From Lepidostoma basale (lineage: Eukaryota; Arthropoda; Insecta; Trichoptera; Lepidostomatidae), in NCBI GenBank assembly GCA_022606425.2, contig JAHDVF020001600.1:248001-312000 (forward strand): 64,000 bases of DNA, given 5' to 3'. The translations under genes were made by a program, and so were the position numbers. A model generated the notes under the pieces. It worked only from the letters and a program-made list of their open reading frames with translations. It had not been told where the DNA came from and made no database searches. This document shows positions 1 through 9,775 of the stretch, one piece after another; position 1 is the stretch's first letter, and every line of letters begins with the position of its first letter.

Positions 1-354
1 GGGGCAACGCTTCGGCTCAACTAATCTTCCTATTGCTGAGGAGTTCGCCGAGCAAAGTGTGGATTTCCTTGAATTTTGGCTGTCCGTTATACAGAGTTCA
101 GTTATATAACTTGGTGCCATTCCATGTAGCACTTTGAAGACTGTCCAGCAGAGTTTATACTGGATTCTTTCTGGACTTTTAAGCCAGTGAAGTTCTTTGA
201 GATGTTGTGTTATATGAGACTTTTTTGGAATGCCTTTAATGAGCCTTGCTGCTGCATTGAACGCAGATTGAAGTTTGTTTATTTGTTGTTTTGGAATGTT
301 TGCATAAATTCCATTACAATAATCAAGTCGTGACACAACGAAGGAATTTACATT
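1..354 (-). mobile_element. CR1/L2-like LINE, C-terminal pol fragment
   Basis: Read on the minus strand, this stretch is open without a stop for about 118 codons. It shows the usual C-terminal region of CR1/L2-type pol proteins: SFVVSRLDYCNGIYANIP, then LQSAFNAAARLIKG, then HITQHLKELHWL and APSYITELC. It runs off the left edge of the window. It ends near 355, where an unrelated LINE-C fragment starts. The clade call rests on motif resemblance only. Confidence 0.7.
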
Positions 355-365
355 CTCATCTGTAA

Positions 366-570
366 ACTATTGGTCCCCAGCATGCCCAAGAGGAATGCAG
401 TGGGATAAAGCCACGGATAGCTACCAAACTCTCTCATGTAGAGATATGTCAGAAATCTTTTTTGAACCCTCTCTAACATGAGCGAGTGTCTCGCCTCGTG
501 GGGACTCCATATCACCGAACCACACTCGAGCCGGCTCCGGACCAATGAGTTATACAAAATTCGCAAAAAA
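366..570 (-). mobile_element. LINE-C fragment (jockey-like)
   Basis: Minus-strand translation gives LVRSRLECGSVIWSPHEAR followed by LMLERVQKRFLTYLYMRE and YPWLYPTAFLLGMLGTNSL. This is the segment that normally precedes the LINE-C C-terminus. It lies in the Usp2 intron just downstream (in gene sense) of the Cys-box exon. Both ends are truncated. Confidence 0.75.
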
Positions 571-591
571 TTGGGATTCTTGAAAACTCTA

Positions 592-840
<249 letters not shown>

Positions 841-875
841 TCATTTTATAAGCTCATTTATATTAAAGCAATATA

Positions 876-1472
876 GGAGGTCTGTTCAAAAAGTATCTGA
901 CCATAATTTTTATTGGCAAAACAAATAACGCTTTTAGGGCGGAGCTTAGATGACAGTTTGTAGGTATACCTAGTGCGCAGGCTAAATTTTTTTTCACGAC
1001 TACAGCGCCACTCAGTCACTGCCACGCCGTTGTAGAGTGAGTACGTGTGCGCTATTGTCGTCGGATTTTAGTTTAAACAAAATAACAGAAAAAGTTGAAC
1101 AACGTTACTGCATCAAATTTTGTTTAAAGCTTGGAGATTCTCAAGTGGAAACTATCTGAAAAATTAAAAAAGTGTTTGGGGACGAAGCAATGGGCACCAC
1201 ACAGATAAAGGAGTGGTACAACCGCTTCAAAGATCGCTTCAAAGATCGCCGCTCATCACTGGAGAGTGAAGCACGATCCGGTAGGCCCTCAACATCCAAA
1301 AATGATGTTGTCATTGATCAAGTAAGGACCCTGGTGATGCAGGATCGTCGAATAACGATCAGATAACTTGCTGATGATGTGAGAATTAGTGTTGGATCCA
1401 TTCATTCCATTTTAACTAAAGATTTGGCCCTCAGAAGGGTCTCAGCAAAATTTGTGCCAATAACGTCCGCGG
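876..1472 (+). pseudogene. mariner-like transposon, 5' half, broken
   Basis: The left end GGTCTGTTCAAAAAGTATC is a mariner-type terminal repeat. It is followed by a degraded transposase N-terminus: VEQRYCIKFCLKLGDSQVET, a stop, then KIKKVFGDEAMGTTQIKEWY, a duplicated RFKD, SEARSGRPSTSKND, another stop at about 1366, then ISVGSIHSILTKDLALRRVS. These are the helix-turn-helix domains of mariner transposases (HTH_48 type). The catalytic half is absent. The element stops at about 1472, joined to a LINE-F fragment. It lies in the intron between the two downstream Usp2 exons. Confidence 0.85.
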
Positions 1473-1858
1473 TAGATTTCCAAGTCTCACATCTGTACAG
1501 CAGTACGCTTTTAACGCTACTGCTGAATATTTGGAGCTTGAGCTTTCTCAAAATGATACCGGTATGCCATACAGGGCGAAGCATAGCGAAAGCTCCCCTT
1601 GCCTTGTTAAGTCTGCTGGCTACATCTTCCTCCGTACCTCCCGAGCCTGCTATCATACTACCGAGGTAGCAGAAGCTGGTCGTGGTCACAAGGGGGACAC
1701 CGTGGAGCAAGATTGGGGTGGAGTCATTTGTGCAAACTCGTAGGTCCACTGACACTTTAATCTTGAGACCTACTTTTGCCGCTTCCTCGTGAAGTCTACA
1801 AAGCTACCGCTCTGCATCCACCCGGTTTAAGTCTGCTGGCTACATCTTCCTCCGTACC
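1473..1858 (-). mobile_element. LINE-F reverse transcriptase tail fragment
   Basis: Minus-strand reading gives KVGLKIKVSVDLRVCTNDS, then FCYLGSMIAGSGGTEEDVA, LNKARGAFAMLRPVWHTG and SSSVKSVLLYRCETWKST. This is the post-RT segment typical of a widespread LINE group. About 30 bp (TAAGTCTGCTGGCTACATCT and following) at 1606-1637 is repeated at 1827-1858, a small local duplication. Confidence 0.7.
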
Positions 1859-1923
1859 TAGGATGTAAGTTTACAGGATAGAAAAGTGTGATGATGATTT
1901 AGTTATGAAGGGAGAATCCTTAC

Positions 1924-2056
1924 CGCTGGACTTGCTGAGCTGCTCGGGGACATTAGAGGAGTTCTTCCTCTGCGAGTGTGTGAGCGTCAGGGCAGGCGGG
2001 GGCGGCGGTGCGGGGGGCGCGGACAGCGGAGAGTCCCCCCGGGACACGGCGCTGTC
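1924..2056 (-). CDS. Usp2: Usp2-type deubiquitinase, proline-rich linker exon
   Basis: A 133-bp exon on the minus strand. The acceptor is GTCCACAG (AG at 2058-2057); the donor is CCAGCG/GTAAGG (GT at 1923-1922). It starts in phase 0 and ends in phase 1, exactly what is needed to join the 629-codon N-terminal exon (ends phase 0 at 21580) to the Cys-box exon (starts with the last two bases of a Gly codon). It encodes DSAVSRGDSPLSAPPAP, a run of prolines, then LTLTHSQRKNSSNVPEQLSK. No known domain is visible; it looks like a disordered linker before the catalytic core. The exon is GC-rich compared with the surrounding intron, as expected for coding sequence here. Confidence 0.78.
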
Positions 2057-2239
2057 CTGTGGACACGGGGGCGCACGCCATACATTAAACACACCACTGA
2101 ATTTCCCCCGTAATTATTGAAAACGTGAAATTACACAATTTTCATTCTGCTTATTGAATACAGAACACCTTTAACCATGACAATTCTAAATGTAAAGTGA
2201 TCCAAGATCCTGGTCCAAGTTAAAAAACATAAAAATTGG

Positions 2240-2660
2240 AGAGGCATCTCCAGGCGTTGTCTAGCACTGTATGATAATTGCATAGCCTTTCACATTGCAT
2301 TAATAAAGATTTTCTGCTTAATGCTTACATCTAATATTAATAGATGGCGCTAGTGTAGATTGAACTAAAAAATGTGAAGTGTTTCTCAACATTATAGAAT
2401 ATATACATATTTCAAAAAAATTTCAGACGTGGTGGTCGTAAGAAGGGCGAAACGGGGAATGTTGTTAATATAAAGCGATCGCTTAACCCAACCAATGACA
2501 GGTCATAAGTCCTGTAAGCGCCTCGACCACCATATTCTGTTTCCAAATAATTTACACCTTCGTCTCTATTGAGATACAATTAATCCTTAAAATGATTAAT
2601 ATCGCAATGGGTAAAAAAAACAGTATTTGTCTACAAGTATTTGTGTACATTAAAAAAACT
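2240..2660 (-). repeat. R1 dispersed repeat
   Basis: This is a roughly 420-bp unit that also occurs near 7665, 32855, 33330, 34048 and 53330. Shared blocks in forward sense are CTCAATAGAGACGAAG, CAGGACTTATGACCTGTCAT, TTGGTTGGGTTAAGCG and GCGCCATCTAT. No coding potential is visible. The block sizes and lack of ORFs suggest a non-autonomous element. Confidence 0.75.
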
Positions 2661-3027
2661 TCAAAACACTGTTTCAATAACATTCATGTCAGATAAAAAT
2701 ATACACATGTAAAAAATAAACATACAAAGTGGTGATTTTTGAACAATGGTGTAAAACTCTATATTAAATATTGATGGAAATTATTTTTTTTAAGTTTTAT
2801 TATTTTTTATGGGAGTGACATCTTTCCCCTTGCTGGGGTATTATGAAATATCTTTTGATAAAGCCCCGGTACGTTGAAAATTGTCGCTCTCACAAAATAT
2901 AATAAAACTTCCTCAATTCAATATTAAATTATTTTATTATTTTTTAAGTTTATATGTACCTTTGTGATATTATTGTTGTATACAGGATGCCAAGAAAATA
3001 TCTCTTTATGGCTTAAATTCGTTTTAA
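2661..3027. other. AT-rich intron sequence, nothing recognised
   Basis: Very AT-rich with homopolymer A and T runs. I see no ORF, repeat family or splice signal here. Confidence 0.5.
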
Positions 3028-3381
3028 CTAACTAACCATCACGCCGTCTCGCCGAAGGGTTAGGCAGAAATAATAGACCGCCACACTGTTCTTTCCGGAC
3101 ATACTTCTCTTGCTTCTACAACATTCATACATTGTGTCATGCACACACGTTGATTTATTTGAATCCTCACGTGACTGACATTCAATATTTGATTCATTTG
3201 ATTGTGTCACGTTTTCCTCGGTCCTTTAAATTTAAAGTTCCATTTACATCATTAACATATTTTTTTTACCATTCTTTCTTCATTCATTCTTTCCATGTAT
3301 CAAAACCATCTCAATGGTTCTTTCATTATTTTGTTCATAACACTTTCATTCGCACTGCATTCACTTCTTATATTTGCAAGT
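3028..3381 (-). mobile_element. LINE-A 3' fragment
   Basis: This is the 3' end of LINE-A in minus orientation. The tail TAACTAACTAACC lies at the low-coordinate side, followed by the UUCG hairpin region (sense ACCCTTCGGCGAG) and the C-terminal coding region. It abuts a second minus copy at 3382. Confidence 0.85.
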
Positions 3382-3765
3382 GACAATCATTTTTCTCGGT
3401 CTTCCTCTATTTCTAGTTTGATTTACATCGTTAACATATACTTTTTTACCATTCATTCTTTCCATATGTCCAAACCATCTTAATGATCCTTTCATTATTT
3501 TGTTCATAACACCATCATTCGCACCGCATTCACTTCTTATATTTTCATTCGACACTCTATCATACACAGAGTATCCACGCATTCGTCTGAGAGATCTCAT
3601 TTCTGCTGCATTTATTCTACTTTCATCCTTCTTTTGCCAGTTCCATGCTTGGCTTCCATACATAAGGGTTGGTAGAAGAACACCATTGTGCACTGCCATT
3701 CTAGATTTTTTGGATAGGATTTTCACTTCATTCACACAACTTGTTCCAGATTTATACAATATTAT
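3382..3765 (-). mobile_element. LINE-A fragment, arm of an inverted pair
   Basis: Minus translation reads SRMAVHNGVLLPTLMYGSQ, then MRSLRRMRGYSVYDRVSNEN, SLRWFGHMERMN and NRGRPRK. The 3' tail is missing. It faces the plus-strand copy at 3774, giving arms of about 200 bp (3398-3597 against 3780-4000) with a short spacer. Confidence 0.85.
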
Positions 3766-3773
3766 AATTTACT

Positions 3774-4190
3774 ATGAGAACTCTTAGACGAATGTGTGGA
3801 TACTCTGTGTATGATAGAGTGTCGAATGAAAATATTAGAAGTGAATGCCGTGCGAATGATGGTGTCATGAACAAAATAATGAAAGGATCATTAAGATGGT
3901 TTGGACATATGGAAAGAATGAATGAAGAAAGAATGGTAAAAAAATTATATGTTAATGATGTAAATGGAACCAGAAATAGAGGAATACCGAGGAAAACGTG
4001 GCACAATCAAATAAATCAAATATTGAATGTCGGCCATGTAAGGAGTCAGAGAAATCGACGCGCGTGCATGACACGAGGTATGAATGAATCGAGGAAGCGA
4101 GAGAAATATGTCAGGAAAGAAAAGTGTGGCAGTCCATTCTTTCTGCCTACCCCTTCGGGGAGACGGCGTGATGGTTAGTTAGTTAGTTTA
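3774..4190 (+). mobile_element. LINE-A 3' fragment with (GTTA)n tail
   Basis: Plus-strand copy from RTLRRMCGYSVYDRVSNEN through SLRWFGHMERM and the C-terminus to SAYP, with minor frameshifts near 4070-4100. It ends CCCCTTCGGGGAGACGGCG, TGA, then GGTTAGTTAGTTAG. The hairpin CCC-UUCG-GGG lies at 4151-4160. Confidence 0.88.
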
Positions 4191-4564
4191 ATTTACTCTG
4201 AAATAATATATGTATGATAGTTATAATGAATTCAAACCATAGTGAGGGTATAGCGCCATCCCGGAATAGATTTACACAGACAACATTGGAAATAAAAAAT
4301 GAAAATCACATGACACACAACATACAACATCACGATAAGGAGAAGCAATAAAGCTGGAAAAATTAATATCCATATCAGATAAAATGGGGGAAAAAAAAAT
4401 ATATATATATAAAAAAGCAAAAAAATATATTGTTATTAATAATTAAAATAAAACTGTGCATGCTTATTAGAAAATAAAATAATAATAATAATATTGAACA
4501 ACAAAAAAGGAAAAAAATAAACATATTTTGATTTGTCACATATGATTTTTAATAATATTATAAA
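4191..4564. other. AT-rich intron sequence
   Basis: Contains a short (AT)n run near 4398 and an (AAT)n run near 4478. No gene or repeat family recognised. Confidence 0.5.
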
Positions 4565-5088
4565 TAAACCATCACGCCGTCGTTTCTCCGGAGGGGTAGG
4601 CAGAGATGATAGACCGCCACACCGTTCTGTCCTGACACACCTCTCTAGCTTCCTCCACGTTTATACATCGTAACATGCATGCTCATCGATTCTTCTGACT
4701 TTGAATGTGGCCGATTTTCAGTATTTGATTAATTTGGTTGTGCCATGGCTTTTTTGGTCTTTCACGACTTCTCTTCCCGCTCACCCTGCTTGTGTACAAC
4801 TTTTAACCATTCTTCTCTCAGCCATTCGTTTCAGATGTCCAAACCATCTCAGGGATAATTTTTTCAATTTTATCCATGATGCAGTCATCTGCCTTACATT
4901 TCTTTCTTATTTCATCGTTCGGTATATTCTATCATACAACGTTTTCCCGCACATTCTTCTTAATCTCATTTCTACGCTTATCCTGCTTTCATCCTTCTTT
5001 TTCCAGCTCCAAGCTTCACTTCCATACACGAGGTTTGGCACTAGAACTCCATTGTGTACTGGGTCTTTGCTTCTGTGGATATATTTCT
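4565..5088 (-). mobile_element. LINE-A fragment, UCCG subfamily
   Basis: Minus-strand copy with sense 3' end CCCCTCCGGAGAAACG. It reads back through the ERMxE segment to the PTLMYGSEA-equivalent region. A short plus-strand LINE-A tail (sense CCCCTTCGGAGAG) follows at 5091-5186. Confidence 0.8.
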
Positions 5089-5439
5089 AACGATATGATG
5101 TATGAATGTAGTAGTGAGCTAGAAAATGATAGAACAGTGTGGGGTTCCATTATTGCAGTACTGCCTACCCCTTCGGAGAGACTTAGCTACTTTGGTAATG
5201 CTGTCCAACAAGTCAAAAGTCATGCGGGTTAGTTGTATGAATAGATTTGTGCATAGACAAACCACACCGCTCATGATTTTGACCCTTTTGAGTCGGGACG
5301 GATTTGAGATGTCTTGACTTTTGCATCTTTCATAATTGGTAACCCTGGCAAATGTCCGGTGAACGGGAAAATCTAAGAATATCAGATTAAAATTAATTTT
5401 AAATAGAATATATATTTTTTATAATAAATATAACTACAC

Positions 5440-5668
5440 TCAGTATTTTTACAAAGCTTTTCGCAGACGTGTTTCAGTTGGGAATCAACATTTTTCGATG
5501 TACTAAATTTTAACAATAATATGAAACAAAGTGATCACTTACATACTAAAAGGGGTTGGAGTTATGTATAAAAGTGGAGAGGGTATAATTAGGATTAAGG
5601 AGCGGGGAAAGATAACGGGAACATTTCAAACAGGTGAATTGAATTTCAATTTAATTGGTTGCAAAACA
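5440..5668 (-). repeat. PLE terminal repeat, left arm
   Basis: The sequence 5505-5665 is repeated in inverted orientation at 6115-6262. A decayed hammerhead-like stretch (sense CAACTGAAACACGTC) lies at about 5460-5495 on the minus strand. A GIY-YIG remnant between the arms identifies the element as Penelope-like. Confidence 0.6.
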
Positions 5669-5669
5669 T

Positions 5670-5998
5670 AACTAACTAACTAACTAACCATCACGCCATT
5701 TCTCCGGAGGGGTAGGCAGAGAATGGACCGCTACACTACTCTATCCTGGCAAACCTCTCTAGCTTCCTCCACATTCATACAACGAGTCATACACGCACGT
5801 CGATTCCTCCGACTTTTAACATGACAAACCTTTAAAATTTGATTAATTTGGTCATGCCATGCTTTCCTCGGTCTGCCTCGACTCTGTACTCCATTTACAT
5901 CATTAACGTATACTTTCTTAACCATTATTTCTCCATCCATGCGTTCCATATGTCCGAACCATCGCAGCGATCCTTTCATTATTTTGTTCTTTTGGCTT
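5670..5998 (-). mobile_element. LINE-A 3' fragment inserted in a PLE
   Basis: Minus-strand copy: tail TAACTAACTAACTAACC, sense hairpin CCCCTCCGGAG, then NRRACMTRCMNVEEAREVC and SLRWFGHMERMDGE. It separates the left PLE arm from the GIY-YIG remnant. Confidence 0.85.
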
Positions 5999-6115
5999 TT
6001 TTAATTTTTTAAATATTCAATGTTAGATTTTTATAATTAATATGCAAAATTTCGATAACGTTTTCTTTGTTAAATGCATGATTATTTTCAATGAAATCAT
6101 GAAAATATAATAAAC
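5999..6115 (-). pseudogene. PLE GIY-YIG endonuclease C-terminus remnant
   Basis: Minus reading gives roughly FHDFIENNHAFNKENVIEIL. It aligns by eye with the longer GIY-YIG remnant at 52381-52615 (FANHLIEKYH ... KDNGVEILHV). This is the DNA-cutting domain found at the C-terminus of Penelope-like elements. It is only a fragment. Confidence 0.6.
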
Positions 6116-6350
6116 AACCAATTAAATTTAAATCCAATTCCCATGTTCGAAATGTCCCCTCTCTTTCATCCTAATTACACCCCCTCCACCTTTATACACA
6201 ACTCCACCCCCTTTTAGCATTAAGTGATCACTCTGTTTTGTTTTATTGTTAAAATTTAGTAAATTGAAAAGGGTTGTGTTATTGAAGAAAAACATGCCTG
6301 AAAACTGTAATAAAACTCTGTTGTAAAAATACAAATATTATTTATTAAAA
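6116..6350 (+). repeat. PLE terminal repeat, right (inverted) arm
   Basis: Inverted counterpart of 5440-5668. A decayed hammerhead-like core lies on the plus strand near 6283-6312 (TTGAAGA ... CTGAAAACTG). Confidence 0.6.
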
Positions 6351-6658
6351 CACATTTATTTGTTGAATTTATTGGGTTAATAAAGTGGAATTTAATTAAA
6401 CAGAATAATTATTAATAAAAACAAGTTAGTTATATTCTTTTGACGCGTTTAATATAGGATAAAATTGAGAGGTGCGAGCGCATCCTGTTACGGAAGCGCG
6501 ACACGAAAAATCTTCTAGTTTGAGAAACGGTGGTTCTCTTGGGGGCGCACGGTAAAAAAGTTACGAAACCACTGTTCTAGACGACCATCTTTGATTTATT
6601 TCGAAACGAATGCGCCAAAATAAAAATCGATCGATTGTAAAATTCTAAATTCAAATAT
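6351..6658. other. intron sequence with a possible hAT remnant
   Basis: Mostly AT-rich. At about 6520-6580, GTTTGAGAAACGGTGGTTCT and CCACTGTTCT resemble decayed hAT-type ends. Not enough remains for a firm call. Confidence 0.35.
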
Positions 6659-7294
6659 TTAACCCTTACCACTCCATTATTTTTTGATACTGTTTATCAG
6701 CTAACTCTAATTTAAATAATGTCAAAATAGTTTTATTGATAGATAGTTACAAAAAAAATCGTTAAAAATTCATTTGTAATGATTTATTCTTCAAATAAAA
6801 AAACGTTATGGACTACTTATAGTTTTGCATAGTATGATACTTTTTAAAACAATCTTAAGGATGGAGACCAGGTTTTCTGGAACAGGTCTCACAAAACCAC
6901 ACTGTTTCCCGTCTTCCCCCTGGAATCTTTCTGTTACTGCACACAGTACAGTCTTTAGAACCTTTGTCCAGTTTCGCAATGAAGTGGGGCTTTTACTCTA
7001 ATCGCTCCTCTGCATGACGTATCACGCTAAGTTCCCGCCATTTTAGGTTATGTGAATTTGCAAGGATTATTTTATAGTAAAAAAAAACGGAAAACGGTCA
7101 AAATCCTATTAAAACGTGAAATTAAATGTTTTTTTAACGAATAATCACAAGAAACAACGACACGTGTCAAGTTTTGCGCGCGAAAATACACCGCGCGCGC
7201 AAGTCTTATCTTGTCGGCTGCCAGCCGACAACTGCGTTGTAACGTACATATAGCGATGTCGGCTGGCATTCGACCAAGGAGTGGTAAGGGTTAA
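6659..7294 (-). mobile_element. deleted piggyBac element with TTAA flanks
   Basis: The element is bounded by TTAA at 6659-6662 and 7291-7294, with perfect 13-bp inverted ends CCCTTACCACTCC and GGAGTGGTAAGGG. Inside, on the minus strand at about 6990-6850, is the Cys-rich C-terminus of a piggyBac transposase: HFIAKLDKGSKDCTVCSNRK, then ETVWFCETCSRKPGLHP and a stop. The catalytic core is gone, so this is an internally deleted, non-autonomous copy. Its ends differ from those of the 35.2-kb piggyBac, so it is a different family. Confidence 0.88.
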
Positions 7295-7664
7295 AATGTA
7301 ATTAGGTACTTTTTACCTTTGAATTTTTGTTCGTCGGGAAAGAGCAGTCCGGCAATCATTCCACAGGCAGCCACCATTACGATAATAGACAAAAATATCC
7401 AGGATAATATATATATAAACATCCATAAACAATTATATGTATTATCTATGGTTTCCAATGTGTTTCAGTGCGTCATTTTGTATGAAGTGTTTTCTTTTGA
7501 AAAATACATATTTATAACGAAGGGTGTATAAAAATAGAAATGTAAAATTGATTGAGTAAAAATTAAAACCCTTAGAAATAAAATTATTAAAAAAAAAGGA
7601 AAATGCGATTACTCAGACGAATGTATCCGCAATATAATATAATATATAAGAATTTGCTTTTTTG
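7295..7664. other. AT-rich intron sequence
   Basis: No recognised feature apart from short AT repeats. Confidence 0.45.
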
Positions 7665-8060
7665 TATACAAATACTTGTAGACAAATACTGGATTTTTAC
7701 CCATTGCGGGTTGATCATTTTTAAGGATTAATTGTATCTCAATAGAGACGAAGATGTAAATTATATGGAAACAGAATATGGTAGTTTACAGGACTTATGA
7801 CCTGTCATTAGTTGGGTTAAGCGATCATTTTATGTTAACAAAATTTCCCGTTCCGCCCTTCTTACGACACCACATTTGACTAATTTCTGAAACTTGTATA
7901 TATGCTACTATTTTTTAATAACTTCACATTGTTGTATTGTACACTAGCGCCATCTATTAAGATAATCTATTAAGACTACCAAATTCTGTTTCCAAATAAT
8001 TTACAACTTCGTCTCTATTGAGATACAATTAATCCTTATAATATATTATATTGCGGCATA
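7665..8060 (+). repeat. R1 repeat with inverted terminal block
   Basis: It starts with GTATACAAATACTTGTAGAC and runs through the forward R1 blocks to GCGCCATCTATTAAG. A second inverted copy of the first block (TTCGTCTCTATTGAG) follows at 7981-8040, so the unit could fold on itself. Confidence 0.7.
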
Positions 8061-8131
8061 CATTCGTAGATAAAATGTGTGGGAGCAAAAAAGTAAACTG
8101 CTGTTCGATCACCAGTGAAACCGGTCATATC

Positions 8132-8745
8132 AAGAAGGTTAAATACTCCATATAATCAAGAATAATTGCTCTTTGGATATAGTTCCATTATAATGAAAGA
8201 TGTCAATCTCTACCTGAGAGGAACGCATTGGGATAGATGACACTCTATACCAGGGGCATAAGGGCAAAGGTCTGGTGTTTAGAAGACATAATGCTTCATA
8301 AAATCGAGAGTATGTGTGTGTTAAATATAGCTCCATCCATATGAAAGATGCCCATCTCTGCCAGAGAGGAACGCAGTGGGATAGATGATACATTATACCA
8401 GGAGCACAAGAGCAATGGACCGATGTCAAGAAGGTTGAATACTCCATACAACCAAGAATAATTGCTCTTTGGATATAGCTCCATTCATATGAAAGATTTC
8501 CATCTCTGCCTGAGAGGAACGCAGTGGGATAGATGACACATTATACCAGGAGTACAAGAGCAATTGTCTGACGTTAAGAAGGTAAAATACTCCATAGACT
8601 CAAGAGTAATTGCTCTTTGGATATATCTCCATTCATATGAAGGATGTCCATCTCTACCCGAGAGGAATGCAGTGGGATAGATGACACATTATACCAGGAG
8701 CACAAGAGCAATGGTCCGATGTTAAGAAAGCAAAAAAAACTTCAT
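8132..8745. repeat. tandem satellite, four units of about 148 bp
   Basis: Unit starts lie at 8132, 8281, 8428 and 8576, with a partial restart at 8724. Shared blocks are AATTGCTCTTTGGATATA, CATATGAAAGATGTCCATCT, GAGGAACGCAGTGGGATAGA and ATTATACCAGGAGCACAAGA. Several blocks resemble antisense LINE-C. Short ORFs seen in the array are not considered genes. Confidence 0.85.
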
Positions 8746-8799
8746 AGAATCAAATGAGATTCCATCTTGAACATAAAATACACTAAAATGACTGTTGTA

Positions 8800-9245
8800 G
8801 ACTGTCATGATTTCTTCTTTTTTCAAAAAGAAGAAATCATTACCTTGGACTTATTCACATTCATCATCAGATCATTTCGCATGCATACCTCATACATACT
8901 ATTCACCAGGACTTGTAGTTCATGCTCGTTGTCTGCAAGTAGGACAGCGCCATCCGCATACAAGAGACAGCTTACTGACACTCCGCTCATTTTGGCACCT
9001 ACATCCAGCACTTTCAGTTCTTTCATACACTTGTCCATATATAGATTAAATAACCACGGGGACATTACGCAACCCTGTTTGACACCTTTATTGATATCAA
9101 ACCAAGCTGTAAGATCTCCATTTACTCTGACACTAGCAGTGCTTTCCGTGTATAGCGACTTAATTGCCGTGATCAGTTTTGTACTTATTCCATATTCAGA
9201 CAATATTTTCCACAACTTTACTCTATTAACGATAATATAAGATAT
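8800..9245 (-). pseudogene. LINE-A reverse transcriptase domain, catalytic Asp lost
   Basis: Minus translation contains ILSEYGISTKLITAIKSLYT, VRVNGDLTAWFDINKGVKQG, CVMSPWLFNLYMDKCMKEL and VSCLLYADGAVLLADNEHEL. This is the RT fingers/palm with the active-site box. The box reads YADG instead of YADD, so the second catalytic Asp is missing. The reading frame is otherwise open. It is truncated at both ends. Confidence 0.85.
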
Positions 9246-9264
9246 TTCTAAGTTTTTTTTTACG

Positions 9265-9775
9265 CCACGGATAACTACCATACTCCTTCATGTTTTTCTA
9301 CGTGCCTCTATCCCACGGCATTTCTTCTGGGAATGCTCGGAACCAATTCTCTACAGCTTCGAATAGATGGACATCTAATAACCCATTTCTTCAGATTAAT
9401 TAGGGGATACTTCGAGAACTCGGCCGTACTGGAGGATGTTGGTCTTTTTGTCCCCGATAGATATCTCCAACAGCGACAGCACAGATTGTTTTACCTACCG
9501 GCCGCCAGAACCAATCTGCCTCTGGTGACACCGGTGGGAAGAGCAATTAGTCTGCTGAACGCGGTCTCCTCGGAGATCGACGTCTTTCATGTTAGTGAAA
9601 GTACGTTCAGGGGACAAATACTCTTGACTCTAGAAAGTATCTTGTCTTCCTAATGTCGAACCATCACTAATGCGTTTCTGGTTAAAAATACCTGTACTCA
9701 ATAGACGCCTTAAACATTTATGCTGTTTGTAATGTCTTTTGAGTAAATAAACTGATTTGATTTGATTTTAACGGT
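9265..9775 (+). mobile_element. LINE-C 3' end
   Basis: Plus translation reads MLGTNSLQLRIDGHLITHFF, then RLIRGYFENSAVLEDVGLFV, PDRYLQQRQHRLFYLPA and TNLPLVTPVGRAISLLNAVS, stop at 9653. The 3' UTR ends AATAAACTGATTTGATTTGA. It is a 5'-truncated non-LTR copy. Confidence 0.85.

Noticed and set aside
4170..4190. TTAG repeats as telomere-like arrays
   Set aside because: Insect telomeres are TTAGG. These are four-base units of only three to five copies, always at the LINE-A 3' end.
8139..8484. Minus ORFs of 62 and 102 codons
   Set aside because: They lie in the 148-bp tandem satellite and repeat with it.
8105..8745. CRISPR-like array
   Set aside because: Units are contiguous without spacers, about 148 bp long, in a eukaryotic intron.
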